Shown one piece after another: positions 17,144-26,270 of a DNA stretch of 64,000 nucleotides (its first letter is position 1; every line of letters starts with the position of its first letter). Below the pieces are notes generated by a model. The model ran no database searches, had not been told where the DNA came from, and worked only from the letters and a program-made list of their open reading frames with translations. The stretch lies in contig NZ_JBFRBH010000001.1 of NCBI RefSeq assembly GCF_040932485.1, positions 1 to 64,000 of the forward strand. The letters are read 5' to 3'. Both the position numbers and the translations under genes were made by a program. Origin of the DNA: Gymnodinialimonas sp. 202GB13-11 (GTDB taxonomy: Bacteria > Pseudomonadota > Alphaproteobacteria > Rhodobacterales > Rhodobacteraceae).

Positions 17144-17994
17144 CCTATCTGATTCTCGGTGCAACAGGGCTTCAAGGCGGCGCTGTCGCTCGCGAGTTGC
17201 TGAAGCGGGGCCAACCGATCCGCGTGCTCACCCGCCGGGCCGGATCATCCAAGGCCAAGGCATTGGCGAAGCAGGGCGCGGACGTTGTCGAGGGCGACCT
17301 GTCGCGCCCGGCCACCCTGGAACCGGCGTTCGAAGGTGTTGCAGGGGTCTTTTCGGTTCAGGACTTCTATGCACCCGGCATCGGTCTGGTCGGAGAGTTG
17401 GAGCAGGGCCGGAACGTAATTGCGGCCGCCAAGGCAGCGGGTGTGCGCCACATCGTCCAGTCCAGCATGGGCGATGGTCACACGCCGGGCGGGCCTGAGC
17501 ATTTCGTTTCCAAAGCTCTGTTAGAGCGCGATATCAAACGAAGTGGCCTGGCCTGGACGCTTCTCGGCACTGTTTGGTTCATGGATAATCTTCTGAACCC
17601 CGAGATGAAGCCTCATCTGCTGTTTCCCGTTCTTGCCGGATCGCTCAAGGCCGACACGAAATTTCAGATGCTGGCGATCAAAGACCTCGGCTGGATCGTT
17701 GCCGAAGCTCTCACTGATCTCGACGGGTGGAGTGGTCGCAAGATCAACCTGGCTGGCGACGTGATGACCGTGCCGGAAATGAAACGCGCCTATCGCGAGG
17801 TTACGGGAAAACGCCCCAAGAGTTGGCGGATTCCGGCGGCTATGTTCCGTAAGCTGGTGCCAGAGTTCGCACAGCAACTCGGCTGGCATAACCGGGTGAA
17901 CTTTGCCTTCGGACCGGAAGAGCTTCGTGCCGCAAAGTCGGACACCGTGAGCTTTCGCGTTTTTCTAGAGAGCCATCGGATTGAAAGCATGTAG
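17140..17994 (+). CDS. NmrA-like NAD(P)-binding protein
   Basis: This 284-residue protein overlaps the hydrolase stop by ATGA. It has a Rossmann N-terminus (YLILGATGLQGGAVARELL) with the GATGLQG dinucleotide motif, RVLTRR for the NADP phosphate, and QSSMGDG at the position of the catalytic Ser region. It lacks the YxxxK pair of true SDRs, as usual in the NmrA/HSCARG group of redox sensors and quinone-oxidoreductase-like proteins. The later part includes IKDLGWIVAEAL. It is probably an NADP-binding reductase or sensor working with the hydrolase. Confidence 0.87.
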   Translation: MTYLILGATGLQGGAVARELLKRGQPIRVLTRRAGSSKAKALAKQGADVVEGDLSRPATLEPAFEGVAGVFSVQDFYAPGIGLVGELEQGRNVIAAAKAAGVRHIVQSSMGDGHTPGGPEHFVSKALLERDIKRSGLAWTLLGTVWFMDNLLNPEMKPHLLFPVLAGSLKADTKFQMLAIKDLGWIVAEALTDLDGWSGRKINLAGDVMTVPEMKRAYREVTGKRPKSWRIPAAMFRKLVPEFAQQLGWHNRVNFAFGPEELRAAKSDTVSFRVFLESHRIESM

Positions 17995-18569
17995 CCAGGC
18001 TAGTGCTCCCAAGACCAAATGGAAGGCTTATCTCTGATCTGATAACAACGGGTGCCTGTCTACCCACAGCTCGGACATAAACCCCATGCCAATACCTATG
18101 CGCCAAAAACGGTCGTTTTTGTTATGGGCGGCGATGCGCTTACAAACGTAAGAAAAATTCTGTGCTACAAACCTTTGGCAGAACTCGGATTGATTTTGGC
18201 GCGTTTTTGGTCGACTTCCGGTGGAGCGGACATTGGTGCACCGTGCAGCATCGATTACACTGAGCTCTGAGCCGACCTAGGATGCAGCGCAGCACCCACG
18301 CGGTTGAACGTCCCACGCACCGCATTAGCGGCCCAATGTATGTACCGGCTGTTGTTCGCAAATGATTTCTGGCATGTTCTCGGAAGTCGCTCATATGTAT
18401 CCGGCCTGTTGGTCGGCACGCGGGCCGTGGCCTTGTTGGGGTTACGCACGCACCGTGATCTAATTGCCGGCAAGATCCATGATGACCGTTTGGGCCGTTA
18501 GACTCTGGGGGCGTAATTGTTCTGTTCCATGCTTTCTATCTATCGCGAACTCCTTTGGGTCGATCCGGC
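17995..18569. other. Gene-free stretch
   Basis: I see no gene. CAAAAACG (18104-18111) and CGTTTTTG (18114-18121) form a perfect inverted repeat. Its first 16 bases are identical to those at 15465. AGCGGACATTGG at 18225-18236 repeats exactly a 12-mer found at 11932-11943. Both are probably short dispersed elements or decayed DNA. Confidence 0.45.
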
Positions 18570-19627
18570 TTAGACGCCGATGGCGATCTCGTCCCTTGGC
18601 GCATCAAACGCCGTTCTGTGTCTTAAAATACTCCAGGCCATGCGCGCCAATTTGTTGGCCAAGGCAACGGCAGCTTGTTTCGGTTCATCCGCTCTGCGGC
18701 CTTGATCAACCAATCGCCAAAGCTGAAGTCCGGCCATCGATTGGTCCGCATCAAGATAACCTTGGCAGCTTGGACGAAGAGCATTCGCAAATATCGACTG
18801 CCGTGTTTGGTGATGCGTTCGAGGACCGTTCATCCTCCGGTGCTGTATTGCCTGGGCACCAATCCCACCCAGGCCGCAAAGTCGCGTCCTCGCCCGAAAG
18901 CTTCGCCTGTCCCGATGGCGGCGACCATCGCGGTTGAGATCATCGGGCCAACGCCAGGCAACGTCATGACATTGATGCAGTTCTCCTCTGTTCGACAGAT
19001 CTGCTCGATCTCTTTGAAAACCGTATCAATCCGATCATCTAACCAAAGCCAATCTCCATACAGGCCGATCAAGATCGTGCGAATGCGCGGTGATATCTCG
19101 TCCTTGCGCTCATCCAAGATCGTTCCGAAGGAATTCTTCAAGGCGCGCAGACCTTTGCGCACCGTGATGCCTTGCTCGATCAAGAAAGCGCGGATCTGAT
19201 TTATCGACGCAGTTCGGCGCAACACAAGGCGCGAGCGAACGCGATGTAACGCCTGCAGGTCGAGCTGCTCTTCGCTTTTCTCTGGAACGACTGGCAGATT
19301 GGGGCTTAACGCTGCCTCAGATATAGCCTCGGCGTCATTGTAATCGTTCTTCTGGCCCTTGATGAACGGCTTCACGTAGATCGCTGGAATGATCCGAGGC
19401 TCGAAGCCCATCTTGCGAAGCGTCCGGCTCACGAAATAGGCGCTCAGGCACGCCTCCATACCCACCACACAACGCGGCAACTTCTCGAAGGTCGCCACAA
19501 GAGCCAACCGCTTGATCCGCTTGCGCATGACCAGGTGACCATCAGGGTCAAATGCCACGATATGGAATGTGTCTTTGCCAATATCGATGCCTATCGACAT
19601 CAGTTCGTCAATCTCACTCTTCGCCAT
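18570..19627 (-). pseudogene. IS110-family transposase of a second subgroup, inactivated
   Basis: The frame from 19627 reads SIGIDIGKDTFHIVAFD, RCVVGMEACLSAYFVSR, YVKPFIKGQKNDYNDAEAI and MTLPGVGPMISTAMVAAIG, all typical of IS110 proteins. It stops at a TGA (18830-18832) directly after RQYSTGG. Homology continues in the same frame (TVLERITKHGSRYLRML) and then shifts frame near AERMNRNK to VALANKLARMAWSIL, ending at 18570. One nonsense codon and one frameshift kill it. It is clearly different from the IS1111-type element beside it, so the site has taken two independent insertions. Confidence 0.9.
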
Positions 19628-19836
19628 GCTACTTCTCCTACCTGCAGGTGAAATAGGCCAAGCCTAACCTGCTGGGTGAAGCAGCCGGTACATCCCATTA
19701 CCTGCCGTTCTGTTTCCTTGCTAGATGCTCCGGTGCGGCCCGCCAAAGCTGATGGGGTGGATGGCTCCTGCTCCACCTGGCGTTGAAATGCGCCATAGTG
19801 CAGATGTCGAAGTCTGCTTATGAGAGGAGCCACCCC

Positions 19837-20898
19837 ATGCAAGTTATTACTATCGGCTTTGATCTGGCGAAGAACGTATTCCAAGTCCGCGGGATCGCCG
19901 CCACGGAGGAAGTGGTGTTCAACAAGCCCCTGAGGCGGGCGCAGTTTTTGCCCTTCTTTGCGAAGTTAGAACCCTGCTTGATTGGCATGGAATCTTGCTG
20001 CAGCGCCCATTGTTGGGTCCGCGAGTTGACCGCCTTGGGCCACGAGGTGCGTTTGATCCCGCCGATGTATGTGAAACCCTACGTCAAGCGAGGAAAGTCA
20101 GACGCAATCGACCCTGACGCAATCTGTGAAGCAGTGACCCGACCGACGATGCGCTTTGTGCCGATCAAGACCGTTGAGCAGCAGTCGCTGTTATCACTGC
20201 ATCAGGCGCGTGATCTTCTTGTTCGCCAAAGGACGCGATTGATCAATGGCTTGCGTGGTCTGGTCACCGACTTTGGCATCTACATCCCCAGAGGGCTGGC
20301 GCGCGTGATTGGTCTTGCTGAGGATATCACCTTGGGCGAATTTCTTGACTCGCCAGACATTGCCAACGAGGTGATCCGCAATCTGTCCGAACAGCTCATG
20401 GCTCTACACGAGCGGGTTCGCCGGTACGAAAATCGCCTGAAGCAGGTCGCCAAAGAAGATGCGCGTGTCCGCTTGTTGCGCACGATCCCTGGCGTTGGCG
20501 AAGTGACGGCATCTGCCATATTCGCCAGCATCGGAGATGGTCATCAGTTCAGGAACGGTCGAGAATTTGCAGCTTGGCTGGGGCTGACACCGGCAAACAA
20601 GTCCAGCCGAGGGAAAGAGAAGCTTGGTCGGATCACCAACATGGGCGATCAGTATCTGCGATCGTTGCTTGTCGTCGGCATGACCTCACTGGTCCGGCAG
20701 ACCCGATCCCATCCGGAACGCGCCAGCAAGTGGCTGACGTCTTTGCACGAACGCAAACCTGCTCGCGTCGCAACTGTCTCGATGGCCAACAAGACAGCCC
20801 GGATCGTCTGGGCCGTCCTCACCCGCAACGAACCTTACAACCCACGCGCTGTCGCCGGAGACGAAAGGAACATCGAGCTAGCAAGACCCGCGAGATGA
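19837..20898 (+). CDS. IS110-family transposase, intact
   Basis: I start at 19837 (MQVITIGFDLAKNVF), behind a GAGAGGAGCC ribosome site, giving 353 residues. The RuvC-like DEDD domain is at the N-terminus: Asp in FDLAKN, Glu in GMESCCSAH, and acidic residues in DAIDPDAICEA. The C-terminal transposase domain has IPGVGEVTASAIF and WLGLTPANKSSRGKEKLGR, which contains the Ser proposed to act in strand cleavage. No stop or frameshift interrupts it, unlike the two other IS110 genes in the window. IS110 enzymes act with an element-encoded guide RNA rather than by a DDE mechanism. Confidence 0.95.
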   Translation: MQVITIGFDLAKNVFQVRGIAATEEVVFNKPLRRAQFLPFFAKLEPCLIGMESCCSAHCWVRELTALGHEVRLIPPMYVKPYVKRGKSDAIDPDAICEAVTRPTMRFVPIKTVEQQSLLSLHQARDLLVRQRTRLINGLRGLVTDFGIYIPRGLARVIGLAEDITLGEFLDSPDIANEVIRNLSEQLMALHERVRRYENRLKQVAKEDARVRLLRTIPGVGEVTASAIFASIGDGHQFRNGREFAAWLGLTPANKSSRGKEKLGRITNMGDQYLRSLLVVGMTSLVRQTRSHPERASKWLTSLHERKPARVATVSMANKTARIVWAVLTRNEPYNPRAVAGDERNIELARPAR

Positions 20899-21086
20899 TG
20901 GTGCAAAAGTCAGCCGCCAAAACCAGAACACCCTACCGAATGTCTCGGGCATCACAGCCCGATAAGCTGTAAGGGGCCTGGTTTGCGGAACCCATCAGGG
21001 CCAGCGGTCAAAACCGCCCAAACAGGCCGAACACATGACTGCTTCTGACCAGCGCACAACTCAGCTCAAAAAAGTCTTGCTATAAA
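20899..21086 (+). ncRNA. Candidate guide (bridge/seek) RNA region of the IS1111-type element
   Basis: This non-coding part between the transposase stop and the right repeat shares blocks with the equivalent region of the dead copy at about 1.61-1.83 kb (for example ATCAGGGCCAG, AACCGCC, CAGGCCG) although the coding parts have diverged. IS110-family elements are known to make a short structured RNA that pairs with target and element ends. In the IS1111 subgroup it is encoded downstream of the transposase. Expression and exact ends are not visible here. Confidence 0.4.
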
Positions 21087-21209
21087 GGAGCCATCCACAC
21101 AAGACTTTAGCTGTTACAGAATAATCAGCGACGCTGCTAACTCACCGGTTGCGGGACAAACTCCACTTTCGCACGAGGGCTATGATGCCGGGTATCAAAC
21201 CCGAGAGCA

Positions 21210-21614
21210 TCAGCGCTCCGAAACCCTTGTTGCGACTTTCAACAGTTTCTGGAAGCGAGTGCAGTCGAAGTGGTTCTCGAAAGGGCAGTTCGACACATGA
21301 CGCAACATACGCGCAAGATTTACCAGTCGCTCCGCTTGCCTCTCCAAGCTGTCGGCCCTGTCTAGCAATGCCTGACGCGGAATGACCGTAGCGCCAGGTC
21401 GCTGTAGCACCGCGCCCACCTCATTGAGCGTGAAACCAGCAGATTTCGCAAGCGTGATCAGTGCAAGCTCTTGCAGAACATCCGGTTCGTATTGTCGGCG
21501 CAGCCCGTTTCGAGCAACAGACGCAATGAGTTTCCTCTTTTCGTAATATCGCAGACCCGACGCACTTAACCCGGAGCGGTCAGCAACTTCGGCTATGTCC
21601 AGAAGTTTTTCCAA
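21210..21614 (-). CDS. MerR-family transcriptional regulator
   Basis: I choose the TTG at 21614 (LEKLLDIAEVADRSG), which has AAGGA eight bases upstream. A longer frame from 21671 would place the operator inside the gene. It gives 134 residues, normal for MerR. The helix-turn-helix reads DIAEVADRSGLSASGLRYYEKRKLI, then GLRRQY (split: IAEVADRSGLSASGLRYYE). A coiled-coil helix follows (DRADSLERQAERLVNLARML) and a C-terminal HVSNCPFENHFDC with two Cys, perhaps a metal or redox site. It is divergent from the MFS gene and sits on its promoter. Confidence 0.9.
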   Translation of the reverse strand: MEKLLDIAEVADRSGLSASGLRYYEKRKLIASVARNGLRRQYEPDVLQELALITLAKSAGFTLNEVGAVLQRPGATVIPRQALLDRADSLERQAERLVNLARMLRHVSNCPFENHFDCTRFQKLLKVATRVSER

Positions 21615-21625
21615 TCGTGGTGTCC

Positions 21626-21656
21626 TTGACTTGAACTGAACTTCAAGTCGTAGGCT
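21626..21656 (+). promoter_or_regulatory. MerR-type promoter with 19-bp spacer
   Basis: TTGACT (21626-21631) and TAGGCT (21651-21656) are separated by 19 bp, longer than the usual 17. An inverted repeat with arms GACTTGAA (21628-21635) and TTCAAGTC (21642-21649) fills the spacer. This is the classic arrangement that MerR activators untwist to fire a divergent gene. It faces the MFS transporter. Confidence 0.8.
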
Positions 21657-21688
21657 CCTCGCTCGACTCATGCAACGGAGAAGTGCGC

Positions 21689-23095
21689 ATGACCATCCGA
21701 ACAGAAACAGACGAAGAAAAAGGTGGAAGGGCGACCCTGATTGGCCCCAGTTTATCAGTTGCTCTAGCGTCCTTGGGGACCAGCACTGCGGCAGTTACGT
21801 TGCCCGAGCTATCGTATGACTTCCGAGGGTCCAGCCTCGACACAACATTCGTTGTCTCGGCTTACATTCTCGCTACGACGGCGTTCATCGTGCCAGTTGG
21901 GCGGGCGGGCGATCTTTTCGGCAAACGGGTAACCCTTGTTTTTGGGTTGTGTCTATTCATGTTTGGTGCGGCACTGGCTTTCTACGCAGCCGCGCTTCCA
22001 GTTCTGGTTGCCAGCCGGTTGATCCAGGGGGCAGGTGCGGCCGCAATGATGGCGATGCCTCTGGCGCAGGTGCGCGATACCGTAGCGACGAGCCAAGTCG
22101 GAAGATGGATGGGGATGATGGGAACGTTGTCGGCCATCGGCACGGCGTCCGGTCCCGCTCTCGGGGGCGCGATAGTCGCCAGCTTTGGGTGGCGCGCCGT
22201 TTTCGTGTTGCAGATACCCGTCGCTGGGATCGCTCTCGCACTGTGCCTGATTTTTCTCAAGGACTGCAAACACGCCGATACCGGCACCAAAATCGATTTT
22301 GGTGGTGCGGGCACTTTGGCCGTGTTCATAGCTGCAATCACCTTCTTCATTTCTGATATGACCGGCGGCTTTGATGCGGTGACCTTCCTGCTTTTGGCAG
22401 TCACGCTCATCGCATACGCGGGGTTTTCGGCTGTCGAGCATCGCACCAGCACGCCAATCCTACCGCTTGAATTGCTGAAGTCGCCGCACCTGCGTCTCAG
22501 TCTCGTGATGAACGCTATCGTGTCTCTGGTCATGATGGGCATCCTTGTCGTCGGCCCGTTCTTCCTGACAGTCGGGCTTGGGTTGACGACCGACCAGATG
22601 GGGTTGGCCATGTCAGTTGGTCCAATCGCCTCCGCGCTGTGTGGCGTACCGGCCGGACGGCTGACCGAAAAAATTGGGTCTGGTCGGGCTGTCATGATTG
22701 GCGGGCTTGCGGTAACTATTGCAGCGGCTGCAATGGCGGGCCTGCCCTTCATGTTCGGGCTTGGTGGGTTCATCGCTGCCTTTATGCTTTTGTCGCCCAG
22801 TTATCAGGTTTTTCTAGCCGCGCTTAACACCTCTGTGATGGAAAACGCATTGGAAAAGGACCGAGGAGTGACCTCCGGTGTCCTCAACCTAAGTCGCAAC
22901 TTCGGTTTCATCTTGGGAGCCAGCGCCATCAGCGGCGTTTTCTGGTCACTTGCAGGTTTGGACGCCGGCATCGCAGACGAAGCGCAGAGGATCAGACTCG
23001 CGATGGCCGGAACGTTCGCCCTTTGCTCTGGCCTGGCGTCTGGCGTTGCACTCCTCGCGATCCTCGCCGCGCGGCTCAAAGCTGACGAGGGTTAG
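21689..23095 (+). CDS. MFS multidrug exporter (DHA2-like)
   Basis: I start at 21689 (MTIRTETDEEKGG), eight bases after GGAG. The 468-residue protein has many hydrophobic helices. Motif A appears as VGRAGDLFGKRVTLVFG, the loop after it as SRLIQGAGAAAMMAMPLAQ, and motif C as GTASGPALGGAI, which marks antiporters that expel substrates. DHA2-type exporters with about 14 helices have this length. It is transcribed from the MerR-controlled promoter, so efflux of the MerR ligand (a drug or redox-active dye) is the natural reading. Confidence 0.92.
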   Translation: MTIRTETDEEKGGRATLIGPSLSVALASLGTSTAAVTLPELSYDFRGSSLDTTFVVSAYILATTAFIVPVGRAGDLFGKRVTLVFGLCLFMFGAALAFYAAALPVLVASRLIQGAGAAAMMAMPLAQVRDTVATSQVGRWMGMMGTLSAIGTASGPALGGAIVASFGWRAVFVLQIPVAGIALALCLIFLKDCKHADTGTKIDFGGAGTLAVFIAAITFFISDMTGGFDAVTFLLLAVTLIAYAGFSAVEHRTSTPILPLELLKSPHLRLSLVMNAIVSLVMMGILVVGPFFLTVGLGLTTDQMGLAMSVGPIASALCGVPAGRLTEKIGSGRAVMIGGLAVTIAAAAMAGLPFMFGLGGFIAAFMLLSPSYQVFLAALNTSVMENALEKDRGVTSGVLNLSRNFGFILGASAISGVFWSLAGLDAGIADEAQRIRLAMAGTFALCSGLASGVALLAILAARLKADEG

Positions 23096-23141
23096 CCGAG
23101 AAACGAGCAACACTCTTGATATTAGGAATGGGAAAAGTCGA

Positions 23142-24146
23142 ATGGATAGAAGCGACATTGTTGCGATGCCAAAGGTTGAATTGCACGTGCATCTCGAAGG
23201 TGCAATCAGACCCGCCACGCTGATGCATCTCGCCGCCAAAAACCGAGTGAACCTACCGCCGAAGACCCTTGAAGAGTTCGACAAATGGTATGAATTCGTT
23301 GACTTCCCGCATTTCGCACAGGTGTTTCAGGCGTCCTCTAGATGCATCCAGTCAGCAGAAGATATTCACCGCATTACCGTTGATTTCCTCGACGGTCAGG
23401 CCGAGCAAAACATTATACATACCGAGGCGACATATACGGCCTTCACACACTACAAAACCGCCGGCATCCCCTTCGACGAACAGATTGGCGCGATCCGCGA
23501 CGCGGCAAACGCTGCTTATTCGCGGCACGGCATAACGTTCGGTGTTATTGTTGATATTGCCCGCGGCATGGTCAGTGACGCGGAGGCTATGCAAACGGCA
23601 CAGTGGGTCGCTGACGCTCACGGCGACGGCTTGGTCATCGCCTTGGGATTGGGAGGGTACGAGAAGCCGCACCCTGCAGAGAACTATGTCACTCCCTTTG
23701 AGTTTGTGCGGGACGCTGGTGTGCCTGCCGTAGTCCATGCTGGCGAAACAGGCGGTCCACAGAGTATTCGCGCAGCTGTCGAACAACTGAATGCCATACG
23801 TGTCGGGCACGGTGTCACGGCACTGGAAGATCCTTCCGTCGTGTCGCTGTTGAAAGAACGTGGCATCGTTCTGGAAGTCTGCCCTACGTCCAACCTATGC
23901 ATCGGGGTCGCGGATCGGATCGAGAACCACGCGTTGCCGCACCTGATTGAGGCGGGCTTGAAGATCACAATCGGAACGGATGACCCTCCGATTTTCAATA
24001 CAACACTTGTGGATGAGTATCAGAAGATCGCTGACGCTTTCGGATACGGGCGAGACCATCTCATTGAGTTCAACCGAGTTGCTGTCGAGGCTGCGCTGGT
24101 ATCAGAGTCCCGTCGCGCTGAGCTTCAGGCTACGCTCGGCGACTGA
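23142..24146 (+). CDS. Adenosine deaminase-family enzyme
   Basis: I start at 23142 (MDRSDIVAMPKVELHVHLEG), giving 334 residues. The zinc-binding HVHLEG is at the N-terminus, with HAGE, RVGHGV and GTDDPP at the catalytic positions, as in the amidohydrolase-fold ADA/adenine deaminase family. The final motif GTDDPPIF replaces the TDDP of classical adenosine deaminase, so adenosine, adenine or a related amino-purine are all possible. The gene starts 46 bp after the MFS stop and may be co-transcribed, although the functions do not obviously belong together. Confidence 0.88.
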   Translation: MDRSDIVAMPKVELHVHLEGAIRPATLMHLAAKNRVNLPPKTLEEFDKWYEFVDFPHFAQVFQASSRCIQSAEDIHRITVDFLDGQAEQNIIHTEATYTAFTHYKTAGIPFDEQIGAIRDAANAAYSRHGITFGVIVDIARGMVSDAEAMQTAQWVADAHGDGLVIALGLGGYEKPHPAENYVTPFEFVRDAGVPAVVHAGETGGPQSIRAAVEQLNAIRVGHGVTALEDPSVVSLLKERGIVLEVCPTSNLCIGVADRIENHALPHLIEAGLKITIGTDDPPIFNTTLVDEYQKIADAFGYGRDHLIEFNRVAVEAALVSESRRAELQATLGD

Positions 24147-25301
24147 AACATAGGCAGGTCCTTCCAGAGAGTTGAAAAAAACTACGTGCTAGCTCCATGA
24201 TCCAGCCGGGGACTCTCCTATTCCATATGACCTTCAATGCCGTGTCGAAAGTCGGTTGTTGCGCGCCGAAAGAGCGTGAAACGAAGACCGCAAGGAAGTC
24301 ACCAAAGTATGGCAACGCAGCAACGCATTTGACCGAGGAGCTATCCGAAGAAGGGGATCTTCTCTTCGCTGTTCACAGACTTGCCTGAAAGCTTGATCTG
24401 GCCCCGCAAGAACGACTGACTGCGGCATCGAACTAGTATCAAGCGCGGTAAATGCTCGACGGACATATCGGATCCGGAGCGATTTTGGGAAAGCGACCGT
24501 TCGGCGACTATGCACAATAGATCAAGTTTGGCTCGTTCCAGACATCGGATGCGGCACAGCATCCAGACAGCCAACTATCTTGGTGACGGTCACTCACGGC
24601 CCCAAGCCGACGTTGATGACTTAGTCATTACTGCGCTGCGGCATTCCCAAAGCAGACGTCGGAGCTGAATATCAGATCTAGGGGTCATTCGGCATCAACC
24701 GCCGGGCGGCAACAGGGTTAAGGAATGGAGCAAAGCCGCCTATCATCAGCCAGAACCACAAGCTGCGCGATAGCTAAAAGTTGAAGAATGTCGGTTCTGA
24801 TCACGCTGGTCAGCTCGCCACTTCAGTCTCACAGAAGGCCGATTTTGGATCGGGCCTATAAATCTGCGGCACAACTAAGATGGAAGACACCTGCTCCTCG
24901 GGGCCGCTGACAGGATTAAGCATAGCATGCGATACTAGCAATTGATTTTTAAATGCGCATGATACGCATCGATCAGCATCCGCCGCTGGAATCTGACCTT
25001 GAATCGTGTCGCCGAACCTGCGCGGATCCAGCTTTCTACGTAGTGATGAGCCGACTTGTGCGAACCTTTCCCCAAACTTCCTGAAAAACCTTGTCCTAGA
25101 TTAGTGCTCTTCGTCACATCTCCGCTCGGCGCGGCGGTAACGTGCAGGCATCGCCATCGTCCTGATGAAGGGACGATGGAACACTACGCTCAATCCCGGT
25201 GATGGAGCGGCGTGTAGGTTAACCCGCGCCAAGGGCCTTGAAGTTGTGGCGGCGGTCCTGCTGCCGTGCCTCGCCCCTGTTGCATAACTAAGGAATACCC
25301 A
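24147..25301. other. Long gene-free stretch
   Basis: About 1.15 kb holds several short open frames on both strands, but none matches a protein family that I recognise and none has a good ribosome site. The composition looks like degraded coding DNA. No rRNA, tRNA or repeat array was seen. It separates the ADA-family gene from the stress block. Confidence 0.5.
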
Positions 25302-26132
25302 ATGACAGTTTCGAACAATCGATTGGCACGGCTTTCGGCCATGGCCCTGCTTGCTAGCGCGGCCACCGCGCTAGCGCTTGCGACTACGGCTTATGCCGAT
25401 GGTCACACCTCTGCGTTCTCTGACATGGAGTTCGATGCCGAGGTTAACCTCAACGCGTCGGAATTGATCGGAAGCCGCGTCTACGTATCCGAAATGGACA
25501 TGAGCGATGGCATGCTGCCCCCGGAGAGCGAGCGTGAATGGGACGATATCGGAGAAATCCATGAGATCGTCCTGACCCGCGCTGGCGAAGTGGGGTCTGT
25601 TATCGTCGACGTGGGTGGTTTCCTGGGTATCGGCGAGCGTGAGGTCGCCATCGACATGTCGCAGCTTCAGTTCGTCTCCGACGGGGAAGATGCGGACGAG
25701 TATTTCATCGTTGTACGCGCAAGCGTGGCGGGCGTTGAAGATGCGCCCGAATACCGTGGTACCAACGTGGACATGGAGGCAGATGCGGATATGCGCGACG
25801 CCGACGACCGCATGAGGTTGACCGCGCCAGCCGTGACGCGCGAAGGCTATGAGCCCGCGGACATTGAGCAGTTGACCTCCGAGATGCTGACGGGTGCCCG
25901 CGTCTATGGTTCGGAAGATGAGGACATCGGCGAAATTGGCGAGCTGCTTCTGACGGATGACGGCATGATCGACCGAGCCGTGATCGATGTGGGTGGCTTT
26001 CTGGGTATAGGCGAACACCACGTGGCCGTGACGATGGAAGAACTGACGATCTTGCAAAGTGATGGCGATGTGCGGGTCTACATCGACGCCACGCAAGAGG
26101 CGCTGGAAGCACAGCCAGAATACGAAGGCTAA
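25302..26132 (+). CDS. Exported protein with two PRC-barrel domains
   Basis: The start at 25302 (MTVSNNRLARLSAM) gives 276 residues with a signal peptide ending near ATTAYADG. Two PRC-barrel repeats follow, at roughly residues 45-135 and 190-270. Both contain VDVGGFLGIGE (IVDVGGFLGIGE and VIDVGGFLGIGE), so they arose by duplication. The linker is strongly acidic. PRC-barrel proteins of this exported kind are common in Rhodobacterales and are thought to bind proteins or help envelope stress responses. A strong terminator follows its stop. Confidence 0.9.
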   Translation: MTVSNNRLARLSAMALLASAATALALATTAYADGHTSAFSDMEFDAEVNLNASELIGSRVYVSEMDMSDGMLPPESEREWDDIGEIHEIVLTRAGEVGSVIVDVGGFLGIGEREVAIDMSQLQFVSDGEDADEYFIVVRASVAGVEDAPEYRGTNVDMEADADMRDADDRMRLTAPAVTREGYEPADIEQLTSEMLTGARVYGSEDEDIGEIGELLLTDDGMIDRAVIDVGGFLGIGEHHVAVTMEELTILQSDGDVRVYIDATQEALEAQPEYEG

Positions 26133-26171
26133 GCGCGCTCCCATCGAAACATGATGGGTATGTCACGAAGT

Positions 26172-26203
26172 GCTGTCGCCGGATGTCTGGCGGCAGCTTT
26201 TTT
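26172..26203 (+). terminator. Rho-independent terminator after the PRC-barrel gene
   Basis: GCTGTCGCC (26172-26180) pairs with GGCGGCAGC (26189-26197), nine pairs including one G-U, and is followed directly by TTTTTT. It lies 39 bp after the PRC-barrel stop. Confidence 0.85.
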
Positions 26204-26270
26204 CATTCCGGCTCGACGTGCCGGATCTCAACTCGCCCAATGGCGGGGCATCTCAAAAGGAATTGCGACA

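Larger units (their letters stand above)
19757..21098 (+). mobile_element. Intact IS110-family element of the IS1111 type
   Basis: The element is bounded by a perfect 12-bp inverted repeat, GTGGATGGCTCC (19757-19768) and GGAGCCATCCAC (21087-21098). The true tips may lie a few bases outside, because IS1111-type repeats are subterminal. Inside are one intact transposase gene and about 190 bp of 3' non-coding DNA. It is about 1.34 kb long and sits against the end of another, dead IS110 gene. The dead element at 0.5-1.84 kb is a diverged relative with the same ends. Confidence 0.88.

Noticed and set aside
21982-22773. Long antisense open frame (263 codons) across the MFS gene
   Set aside because: Pro/Thr/Arg-rich, no motifs or ribosome site; the forward gene is certain.
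25371-26144. Long antisense open frame (257 codons) across the PRC-barrel gene
   Set aside because: It is His- and Val-rich with no family resemblance and lies opposite a gene with signal peptide, domains and terminator. It is a shadow of codon bias.
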